DNA of 16,570 nucleotides from CAYGDT01 sp964348745 (GTDB taxonomy: Bacteria; Patescibacteriota; Gracilibacteria; Peribacterales; Peribacteraceae): positions 1 through 16,570 of the forward strand of contig CAYGDT010000027.1 of the NCBI GenBank assembly GCA_964348745.1, read 5' to 3'. The position numbers and the translations under genes are program-made. The notes under the pieces were generated by a model that was given only the letters and a program-made list of their open reading frames with translations, made no database searches and was not told where the DNA came from. Position 1 is the stretch's first letter. Each line of letters opens with the position of its first letter. Of this stretch, positions 6,732 through 13,527 are shown piece after piece.

Positions 6732-8432
6732 ATGAACTTCGTAAATAGCAGGATTACTCGGCTTTCCGCAGCAGTTATCAGCATGCTACCCGTTTCCGCG
6801 GCTGCAGCTTCTCCTGATACGCTCGGTGCCGGGCAGGGAGATGCAATGGGTAACGCGGTACTCGCAGCTTCGTTTGTTGTCTTTTCGTTTGTCCTCGCGA
6901 AACTTTGGATGGGCATCATGAACCATTCCATCTTGCATCATCAGCCGATCGCAGACATCGAGAAGCGAAAACATACGCCATTCATGCCGTCCTTCCATGT
7001 CATCATCTGCACGGTGGTGTGTACGGCGGGGCTGTTCCTACTCTCACTAAAAACCATGGGCGGCGTTGCACCTTTTAACGGTGTGCAAGGTCCGACGAAA
7101 GCAGCGATCTTCTTTACTGGTATCGGGTTGTTCGGTCTCATTGCGCAGTGGATATGGCCGCATGCAAAGAATTACGTATTTGCTTTCTCCGTCGGGACGC
7201 TGGCAACGTTTATTCTGCTTGGGTTTAACCACATGCTGTTTGCCGGCACGGTGCAGCAGAATCCATTTTTTATGGCGCTTGGCATCGTCTGCGTTCTGCT
7301 CGCATGGAGATTCCTCTTCGGACCATGGAGTCCGCACGTCAAAGCGACGGTGATCGGTACCTTCATCTTCTGGGTTGGGGTGCATCTCTATTGCAACGAA
7401 GCGCCAAGTGAGCGCAGCGCGCGATTGCTTGCAACTTTGATCGCGCTTGTTCCGGCGATGATCTGGTGCGCACTCTTTTACAAAGAGCACCGTCAGCGCC
7501 TGAGCCTTGCCGTTCTTATGTTCTTCTCGGGCATGATCTCCACGGCGCCGATCCTCTTTTACGATGCAATGGTTCGCCACGGAGTGGAACTTCATTTCTT
7601 TCTCTTCACGATCAAGCCGGAGAACTTCACCCGCAGCTCCAACGCTTTTGTCACGGGGAATCTCGTCGGCGTCACGGGTATGCGATCGACGCTGATTGCC
7701 ACGATGATCTCGTTCCTTCTTGTCGGACTCATTGAGGAATTCTCCAAGTTCTGGGTGCTACGGTCCAGCGGAAGACGGTTCTTTAGCTCCATAGACGACG
7801 TCCTGCAGCTCGGGATTATTGTCGCCATCGGGTTTGCGTTCGCGGAGAACGTGCTAAACCCGAGCTACTTCCTCGCGTTTGTTCAGCAGTACCTGATGAT
7901 CCCATCGACTCCGCAATGGGGTGCGTTCATCGGCAATGTTCTCGGGCGCGCGATTCTTACCAATATGGTGCATGTTCTTTCGACAGGAACGTTGGCGTAC
8001 TTCTACGGAAAGCTTCTCTTCGCAGGATCGCTCCTCGAAGAGGAGCATAAAACCCGCGAACATCACCCTATTCCACGGATACTGCACACCGTTTTGCGCC
8101 TGCCGGTGAAATCCGTCTTCCGAGAGGAAAACATGATCCTCGGCATCGTGAGCGCGGTTTTCCTCCATGGACTCTTCAACTTTCTGGTCACCCTCCCGGA
8201 TCTGCTGCCGGGAAACCCTCGAACGCTTGGCGATTTGTTTCACGCAGCGGAGGGATCGCCGTTGCACTACGTTGCATTGCTCATTATTCCATCTCTGTTT
8301 TACGTCGTCGGAGGATTTTGGATCCTTTCGATTCTCTTCTATAAAAAGGAATGCATGAAGGAGCGTGGCGTACTTGTGCAAACCGATGCATTCGTTCCTG
8401 CCGAGAATTTCTTCGCGCAGTACGCGAAGTAG
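6732..8432 (+). CDS. PrsW-family intramembrane glutamic protease with an extra N-terminal membrane region
   Basis: The 566-aa polytopic membrane protein carries the PrsW/CPBP-like catalytic signature: E335-E336 with K339 (LIEEFSKFW), E372-N373 (GFAFAEN), H414 (NMVHVLSTG) and H479 with N483 (FLHGLFNF). In Bacillus subtilis PrsW makes the site-1 cut in the anti-sigma factor RsiW. Bacillus PrsW is about 220 aa; here roughly 300 extra residues with about eight hydrophobic segments precede the protease core. The first 26 residues look like a signal peptide or first helix ending in AAAA-SP. No sigma or anti-sigma factor is visible nearby, so the substrate is unknown. Just downstream on the same strand is an S41 protease. 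The start is ATG without Shine-Dalgarno, and the stop is TAG. Confidence 0.88.
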   Translation: MNFVNSRITRLSAAVISMLPVSAAAASPDTLGAGQGDAMGNAVLAASFVVFSFVLAKLWMGIMNHSILHHQPIADIEKRKHTPFMPSFHVIICTVVCTAGLFLLSLKTMGGVAPFNGVQGPTKAAIFFTGIGLFGLIAQWIWPHAKNYVFAFSVGTLATFILLGFNHMLFAGTVQQNPFFMALGIVCVLLAWRFLFGPWSPHVKATVIGTFIFWVGVHLYCNEAPSERSARLLATLIALVPAMIWCALFYKEHRQRLSLAVLMFFSGMISTAPILFYDAMVRHGVELHFFLFTIKPENFTRSSNAFVTGNLVGVTGMRSTLIATMISFLLVGLIEEFSKFWVLRSSGRRFFSSIDDVLQLGIIVAIGFAFAENVLNPSYFLAFVQQYLMIPSTPQWGAFIGNVLGRAILTNMVHVLSTGTLAYFYGKLLFAGSLLEEEHKTREHHPIPRILHTVLRLPVKSVFREENMILGIVSAVFLHGLFNFLVTLPDLLPGNPRTLGDLFHAAEGSPLHYVALLIIPSLFYVVGGFWILSILFYKKECMKERGVLVQTDAFVPAENFFAQYAK

Positions 8433-8535
8433 GTTTGGAAGGTTTGAACGGGAGGTTTGGAAAGTTTGAAAGGTTGGATACAGGTTCGACCTTCCCAACC
8501 TTCCGTCCTTCCCGTCCTTCCCGACTTTCCAAACT
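8432..8535. repeat. Nonamer-based inverted repeat between the two protease genes
   Basis: The left arm (8432-8480) is a purine-rich string of 9-bp units of the type GGTTTGGAA. The right arm (about 8490-8534) is the pyrimidine-rich counterpart built of CCTTCCCGT-type units. GTTTGGAAAGT (8455-8465) and ACTTTCCAAAC (8524-8534) are exact inverted partners. It begins at the last base of the PrsW stop codon and could fold into a long imperfect hairpin; no T-run follows. Confidence 0.75.
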
Positions 8536-8554
8536 GCATTCCCGCAGCTAGACT
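8526..8554 (+). promoter_or_regulatory. Possible promoter of the S41 protease gene
   Basis: TTTCCA (8526-8531) and TAGACT (8549-8554) are 17 bp apart, each matching the consensus at four of six bases. The -35 lies inside the right arm of the spacer repeat. It predicts a leader of about 17 nt. Confidence 0.3.
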
Positions 8555-8578
8555 ACACGGGACTTCTCCCTCGTCGTT

Positions 8579-10216
8579 ATGCAGCAGCGCTTTGCAACTT
8601 TCTTTTCGGCGGTCTTCCTTGTTCTTGTCCTCTTCCCGTCTTCAACGTTCGCGGTGAGTGCAAGTCAGGCGTTGTCTGGTGTCAGCGACGAACAAGTTGT
8701 CACCCGCGGGGAGTTCGTGCGTGCAGCGATCCAGGTTCTTGGTCTGGAGAAGTTGAAGGTCGATGCAAGTAAGGAGCTGCCGTATCTTCGAGTGGCGCGC
8801 GGGTTGGAGCCGTACATCCGTATTGCCGATCAGAAGAATGCTCTGGAGGCTTTCGGGAACGACTTGCTGCTCTCACAGGGCATTTCCAGAGGAGACGCAC
8901 TCAGAGTACTTGTGAATCTGACGGGATTTGATACGGCGAAGCCCGCTGTGTTTAAAGATATATCCGTCGGAACGCCGGATGAACGCGCTGTTCGGGTTGC
9001 CGTGGAACGCAGTTGGATGCTGCCTCTGCGCGCTGACATGTTCGGCGTACGTCGCATGCTCATAGGAAAAGAAGCCAGATCGTTGCTCCAGCATGTTTCG
9101 GGGGAGCCGGATGTCGTCGATAACTTGATCGAGGGGAATTCTCCGACGATCAAAATAAAAATCAGTTCAACCGATCGTCTGATGAATCTTCCGAAGACAC
9201 AGATTCTCGAAGCGATCTGGGGCACGATTCAGCGCGAGTATCTGCACATCGATCAGATCAATGCCGACGAAGCGGCCTGGACAGCTGCCGAAGGAATGGT
9301 CAAGAGTCTTGGCGACAAGTACACCACGTTTATGCGACCGTTGCAGGCACAGGAGTTCCAGCAGCAAATCAACGGCGAAGTCATAGGAATTGGTGCGCAG
9401 GTGGAGTTCGTCGATGGCGTTCTGACAATCATTTCACCCATCAAGGGTTCTCCTGCGGAAGCCGCCGGACTGCTGCCGGGAGATCAGATTCTCAAAGCGG
9501 ATGGCGTGGATCTTTCCGGAATGTCTTTTTTGGATGCAGTCGGGAAAGTACGCGGACCGAAGGGTTCTTGGGTCAAACTGACGATCCGTAGAAACGGTTC
9601 CGAATTGGATGTCAGTGTCCAGCGCGATGCAATCCGCGTACCCGAGTCGACGATTTCTTGGCAAGGAGACGTTCTCATCGTAGAGATCTCGCAGTTCGGT
9701 CGCGTGACACAGCAAGATCTGCGGCCTGCGTTATCGGAGGCACTTACGAAGAATCCCAAAGGTTTGATTCTTGATCTGCGCAGCAATCCGGGTGGACTCC
9801 TCAGCGCTGCGGATTCGGTAATGAGCTTATTTGTCCCGAAAGGCACGAAGTATGTCGAAGTGCATTCACGCCAGAATGACGAAAACGAGACGACGAGCGG
9901 CGAGCAGATCGTGCCGGATTCCATACGTGTTGTCGTGCTGATCAACGAGGGATCTGCGTCGGCCTCGGAGATCGTTGCTGCCGCGCTGCAGGACTTTGGC
10001 CGAGCGACAATTGTGGGAACAAAGAGTTTCGGAAAGGGAACGGTGCAGCAGGTATTGCAATTTTCGGACTTGAGCAGTCTCAAGCTGACCATCGCCGAAT
10101 GGAAGTCTCCGGATGGCAGGAAGATCGACGGCGTTGGCGTGAAACCCGATATCGATGTTGGTACTGCTGACGGACGAGATGCTCCGATGCTTAAGGCGCT
10201 GGATTTGCTACGTTGA
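8579..10216 (+). CDS. Secreted S41 (CtpA/CtpB-type) carboxy-terminal processing protease with SLH-like N-terminus
   Basis: The 545-aa protein has a signal peptide (residues 1-25, cleavage near TFA-VS). A degenerate SLH-like region follows (about 36-173; TRGEFVRAAIQVLGL and ISRGDALRVLVNLTGF with FKDI), then a PDZ domain (about 265-348, with GSPAEAAGLLPGD) and the S41 core. The likely catalytic residues are S461 in NEGSASASE, K486 in SFGKGT and Q490, with the same 25- and 4-residue spacings as S309/K334/Q338 of Bacillus subtilis CtpB. DLRSNPGG (399-406) is the conserved substrate-cleft loop. It acts outside the membrane, trimming protein C-termini. The SLH-like part suggests cell-surface attachment. 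It lies 146 nt after the PrsW gene, so the two may act in one proteolytic route. It ends with TGA. Confidence 0.93.
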   Translation: MQQRFATFFSAVFLVLVLFPSSTFAVSASQALSGVSDEQVVTRGEFVRAAIQVLGLEKLKVDASKELPYLRVARGLEPYIRIADQKNALEAFGNDLLLSQGISRGDALRVLVNLTGFDTAKPAVFKDISVGTPDERAVRVAVERSWMLPLRADMFGVRRMLIGKEARSLLQHVSGEPDVVDNLIEGNSPTIKIKISSTDRLMNLPKTQILEAIWGTIQREYLHIDQINADEAAWTAAEGMVKSLGDKYTTFMRPLQAQEFQQQINGEVIGIGAQVEFVDGVLTIISPIKGSPAEAAGLLPGDQILKADGVDLSGMSFLDAVGKVRGPKGSWVKLTIRRNGSELDVSVQRDAIRVPESTISWQGDVLIVEISQFGRVTQQDLRPALSEALTKNPKGLILDLRSNPGGLLSAADSVMSLFVPKGTKYVEVHSRQNDENETTSGEQIVPDSIRVVVLINEGSASASEIVAAALQDFGRATIVGTKSFGKGTVQQVLQFSDLSSLKLTIAEWKSPDGRKIDGVGVKPDIDVGTADGRDAPMLKALDLLR

Positions 10217-10219
10217 AGG

Positions 10220-10307
10220 AGCTTTTAGCTTTTAGCTTTTAGCTTCTAGCTTGCTAGGTTTCAGCATCTCTCGCTTCTATAAGCTAGAAGCTATCAGCTA
10301 CAAGCTA
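10220..10307. repeat. Heptamer tandem/inverted repeat between convergent S41 protease and rpsU
   Basis: The left arm has five contiguous 7-bp units, AGCTTTT three times, then AGCTTCT and AGCTTGC (10220-10254). The right arm has four units, TAAGCTA, GAAGCTA, TCAGCTA and CAAGCTA (10280-10307). AGCTTCTAGCTT (10241-10252) and AAGCTAGAAGCT (10281-10292) pair perfectly over 12 bp. It starts 4 nt past the protease stop and ends 4 nt before the rpsU stop, so it may end transcription from both sides, although no T-run follows. Confidence 0.8.
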
Positions 10308-10311
10308 TCCA

Positions 10312-10527
10312 CTACATGTTACTGTAAAACTGCTTCTTGCGATTTTTAGCACGAAAGTCCTCCCGTTTGAGGGCGCGCAGACGAACGAGGCGACGCGTCG
10401 GTTTTTTCTTCCGTCGGCCGCGTTCCCGAAGCAGCTTCATCAAGCCCGTTTTCTGGATTTGCTTTTTAAAACGCTGCTGGAGAGCGTCGTTGCTTTCTTC
10501 GCCGTTTTTGCATGCATAAATTGCCAT
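10312..10527 (-). CDS. rpsU: 30S ribosomal protein bS21
   Basis: The 71-aa basic protein shows the S21 pattern: an N-terminal strand and acidic patch (AIYACKNGEESNDALQQRFKKQIQKTGLM) followed by a very basic helical tail (RERGRRKKKPTRRLVRLRALKRED). It sits near the anti-Shine-Dalgarno end of 16S rRNA and helps initiation. The length is typical. The start is ATG at 10525-10527; the frame opens further upstream, but that part only translates the 9-bp spacer repeat (NFPDLP units). A weak promoter pair ends 9 nt before this ATG. It is divergent from gyrB and convergent with the S41 protease gene. Confidence 0.93.
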   Translation of the reverse strand: MAIYACKNGEESNDALQQRFKKQIQKTGLMKLLRERGRRKKKPTRRLVRLRALKREDFRAKNRKKQFYSNM

Positions 10528-10536
10528 TTCTGCGAC

Positions 10537-10565
10537 AGAGTAGGGAGAATCAGTGGAGAGTGCAA
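10537..10565 (-). promoter_or_regulatory. Possible rpsU promoter
   Basis: TTGCAC (10560-10565) and TACTCT (10537-10542) lie 17 bp apart on the minus strand, and the -10 ends 9 nt before the rpsU ATG. Each matches the consensus at only three bases, so the main support is position. Confidence 0.3.
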
Positions 10566-10570
10566 GAAAA

Positions 10571-10637
10571 AGGTCGGGAAGGTCGGGAAAGTTTGGAAGG
10601 TCGGGAAAGTTCGACAATCTCCAAACCTTTCCGACCT
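10571..10637. repeat. Nonamer repeat hairpin in the rpsU-gyrB divergent spacer
   Basis: The 9-bp unit AGGTCGGGA occurs at 10571-10579, 10580-10588 and 10598-10606, with variant units AAGTTTGGA and AAGTTCGAC between and after. The 16-base segment 10581-10596 pairs with 10621-10636 with one G-T wobble and one mismatch. It lies between divergent promoters, so it is not an ordinary terminator of either gene. Confidence 0.8.
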
Positions 10638-10661
10638 GTCCTACTTTTAAACATGTATCCG

Positions 10662-10690
10662 TTGCCACCAATGCAATTCCCCTCTAAAAT
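10662..10690 (+). promoter_or_regulatory. gyrB promoter, nearly leaderless
   Basis: TTGCCA (10662-10667) and TAAAAT (10685-10690) each match the consensus at five of six bases and are 17 bp apart. The -10 ends 9 nt before the gyrB ATG, giving a leader of about 2-3 nt and no Shine-Dalgarno. Confidence 0.65.
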
Positions 10691-10699
10691 CTTCGCGAT

Positions 10700-12757
10700 A
10701 TGCCGAAGAACGATTCCTATTCCGCAGAGCAAATCCAAGTTCTCGAAGGCTTGGAGCCAGTTCGTAAACGTCCCGGAATGTATATCGGATCAACCGATAC
10801 GCGGGGACTGCACCACTGCGTCTACGAGATCGTGGACAACGCGATCGATGAGGCAATGGCGGGGCACTGCGATACGGTCATCGTGACGATGCATGACGAC
10901 GGTTCCATAGGCGTGGAAGACAATGGTCGCGGCATTCCGGTGGATATGCATCCGAAGATGAAAAAGCCTGCTTTGGAGATCGTGCTGACAACGCTCCATG
11001 CCGGAGGAAAATTCGGCGGCGATGAATCCGGTTACAAAGTATCGGGAGGATTACACGGTGTCGGATCCTCCGTCGTCAACGCGCTCAGTATCAAAATGCG
11101 TGCAGAGGTCTACCGTGACGGCAAAGTGTATCATCAGGAATACAAGCAAGGCAAGCCTACGTACGATATGAAGACCGAGGGTAAAACCGAGAAGAGGGGA
11201 ACCAAAATCACATTCTGGCTCGACAGCACGATCTTCGACACATTGGAATTTTCCATGACCACACTGCTCACGCGTTTCCGCCAGCAGGCGTACCTCACAC
11301 GCGGTGTCACGATCGCCGTACTCGACGAACGCAAGGAGCGCCCCGAGGAAGATCGTGAATATCCTCGCTTGTATCGATTCTCCTTTGAGGGCGGAATTTC
11401 AGCGTATGTACGGCACTTAAATGATTCCAAGGAGACTATCGGTTCCCCAATCTGGTTTGAGAAAGACACCGATGACGGCATGGTTGAGGTCGGCTTGCAG
11501 TACACTCAGTCCTTTCAGGAGCACGTTGTCTCCTTTGCCAACAACATTCACACGATAGAAGGCGGACATCATCTTTCCGGATTCAAGGCTGCACTCACGC
11601 GTACAATAAACGCCTATGCCCGCAAGCAGGGATTCCTGAAGGAGAAGGAAGAAAACCTAACTGCAGACGATGTGCGCGAAGGATTGACTGCCGTGGTATC
11701 CGTGCGTCTAAAGGATCCTCAGTTCGAAGGTCAAACCAAGGCAAAGCTTGGCAACGCAGAAATGAAGACGGCAGTGGAAACCGTCGTGAACGAGAAGCTC
11801 TCGGAGTATCTGGAGGAGCACCCGAACGAAGCCAAGGAGATTATCGGCAAGTGCAACCTTGCCGCACGTGCACGCCTTGCGGCGCGTGCTGCACGAGACA
11901 GCGTCATTCGCAAGGGAGCACTGGAGGGAATGATGCTCCCCGGCTAGCTTGCCGACTGCAGCAGTCGAGATCCGAGTCAGTGTGAGATCTTCATCGTCGA
12001 GGGAGACTCCGCCGGTGGATCGGCAAAGCAGGGTCGCAACCGCGAGTTCCAAGCGATCCTTCCGCTACGGGGAAAAATCCTGAACGTCGAGCAGGCTCGG
12101 CTGGATAGAATGCTTGCCAATAATGAAATTAAATCTCTCATCATTGCCTTGGGTGTCGGCATCGGAGAGATCAAGGATCTCGGGAGACTGCGCTACCACC
12201 GCATTGTCATCATGACAGACGCTGACGTCGACGGTGCACACATTCGCACGCTGCTTCTGACACTGTTTTTCCGGTACTTCCCCGAACTGATCGACGCGGG
12301 GTTCCTCTACATAGCGCAGCCGCCGCTCTACAAGATCGCGAAAGGCAAGGACATGCGTTATGCCTATACGGATGCGCAGAAGGAGGAAGCTCTGAGGGAT
12401 ATGGGGGTGACTGCGAAGGACGCTGAAGTGACAGAAGAGGATGCAGAAGATGCAGAAGAGTCACCAGCCTTCGCTCCTAGCGGAGCTTCGGCCGGCAAGG
12501 AGGATGCAGAGGGGAAAAAGTCAGCGCCGAAGATCGCGAGGGTGAATATCCAGCGCTACAAAGGTCTGGGAGAAATGAACCCCGATCAGCTATGGGAGAC
12601 GACGATGGATCCGGAAAATCGTGTAATGCTCCGCGTGACCATGGATGATGCGGAAGCTGCGGATGCGACGTTTACGACCCTGATGGGAAGCGAAGTCGCA
12701 CCACGCAGAAAGTTCATCCAAACGCATGCCAAAGGTGTGAAAAACCTCGACGTTTGA
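10700..12757 (+). CDS. gyrB: DNA gyrase subunit B, interrupted by one in-frame TAG codon
   Basis: GyrB carries the ATPase and Toprim parts of gyrase, which supercoils DNA. The frame spans 685 codons. The GHKL ATPase region shows E43/N47 (YEIVDNAIDEA), EDNGRGIP (73-80) and GGLHGVGSS (116-124). The transducer domain runs to about 400. Toprim follows with E434 in VEGDSAGGSAKQG, the DAD motif D507/D509/D511 (TDADVDGAHIR) and the C-terminal QRYKGLGEMN. Codon 416 (11945-11947) is TAG where the family has Lys in LPG-K-LADC. Both sides stay in the same frame and are fully conserved, so AAG to TAG is the likely change. No usual start codon lies between the TAG and E434, so a downstream restart (ATG at 12110) would lose the Toprim glutamate. 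A charged insert (about 572-614) contains 9-bp repeats. It could be ParE; the gyrB name is the more usual for this region. It ends with TGA. Confidence 0.93.
12440..12515 (+). repeat. Repeat-bearing acidic insert inside gyrB
   Basis: GATGCAGAA occurs twice in tandem (12440-12457), encoding a Glu-Asp-Ala string. It is followed by the hairpin GCTCC-TAGC-GGAGC (12473-12486) and an Ala/Ser/Gly/Lys-rich stretch. It lies between the Toprim DAD motif and QRYKGLGEMN, where Gram-negative gyrases also carry a large insertion, so the site tolerates added sequence. Confidence 0.6.
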
Positions 12758-12790
12758 TCGTAGAACCTTCCTGCTTTTCAACCTTTGCGC

Positions 12791-12796
12791 TATAGT
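12791..12796 (+). promoter_or_regulatory. -10 element of the glycosyltransferase gene
   Basis: TATAGT ends 9 nt before the ATG at 12806, the same placement as in gyrB. No convincing -35 is seen at 16-18 bp. It supports the ATG start over the TTG at 12785, which would lie upstream of this -10. Confidence 0.4.
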
Positions 12797-12805
12797 CTTT
12801 TGCGT

Positions 12806-13519
12806 ATGCGCATTAGCGTCATCATCCCTGCGTTTAACGAGGAGAACTATCTTCCACGGTGTCTCGAGCATTGCTTGCGGCATCGCAGCGACAACGTTCA
12901 TGAAGTGCTGGTCGTTGATAACGCTTGCACGGACCGTACTGCGGAGATAGCTCGATCGTTTCCCGGTGTGCGCGTCATCCATGAACCGCGAAAGGGCCTG
13001 ACAAAAGCTCGTCAGTGTGGGTTTCTTCATTCTGATGGCGACCTTCTGGCTTTTATCGATGCCGATACCCACGTTCCATCACATTGGTTTACCATGGTCA
13101 ATCAGGAGTTTCAGAAAAACCCGCTGCTTGTCGCGCTGAGCGGTCCGTATCGCTATTACGATACAACGAAGCTTAATGCAGCATGTGCACATTTGTTTCA
13201 GATGGTGCTGGGTATGCCAGCGTACATGATGACAAAATACATGATTATGGGTGGCAATTTTGTCGTGCGCAGAAGTGCCATCGAGCAGATCGGTGGATTC
13301 GACGAGACGATCGCTTTTTATGGGGAAGACACGAATATCGCTCGGAGGCTTCATGCAGTTGGCAAGGTAAAATTCCGTCCCCGTTTCTATGCCTATTCCT
13401 CCGCACGGCGTTTTGAATCCGATGGCATCGTAAAAACAGGCGCGCTCTATGCTGCAAACTACCTTTCGGAGGCTACATTTCGTAGACCGGCAACGCGGAC
13501 ATACCGCGATCATCGCTGA
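12806..13519 (+). CDS. Family 2 glycosyltransferase
   Basis: The 237-aa protein is a GT-A fold inverting glycosyltransferase. Visible motifs are ISVIIPAFNEE at the N-terminus, VDNACTDRT (37-45) for the nucleotide, the metal-binding DAD (85-87) in FIDADTHVP, MGGNFVVRR (148-156), and the acceptor-side ED (174-175) in FYGEDTNIARR. It transfers a sugar from a nucleotide donor to an unknown acceptor, perhaps a lipid or surface glycan. There are no clear membrane helices, and the chain ends soon after the catalytic core, so it is at the short end of the family. The ATG at 12806 is preferred because the family begins right at ISVIIP and a -10 box lies just before it. It ends 8 nt from the hisS stop, convergent with hisS. 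Confidence 0.92.
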   Translation: MRISVIIPAFNEENYLPRCLEHCLRHRSDNVHEVLVVDNACTDRTAEIARSFPGVRVIHEPRKGLTKARQCGFLHSDGDLLAFIDADTHVPSHWFTMVNQEFQKNPLLVALSGPYRYYDTTKLNAACAHLFQMVLGMPAYMMTKYMIMGGNFVVRRSAIEQIGGFDETIAFYGEDTNIARRLHAVGKVKFRPRFYAYSSARRFESDGIVKTGALYAANYLSEATFRRPATRTYRDHR

Positions 13520-13527
13520 TATACAGA

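Noticed and set aside
10528..10671. N-terminal extension of rpsU with NFPDLP repeats
   Set aside because: It translates the 9-bp spacer repeat. S21 proteins start at MAIYAC, and a -10-like box lies just before that ATG.
11945..11947. General reassignment of UAG to an amino acid
   Set aside because: TAG is the ordinary stop of the TIM-barrel gene, the prsW-like gene and hisS at the expected protein ends, so only a local suppression event or error can be considered.
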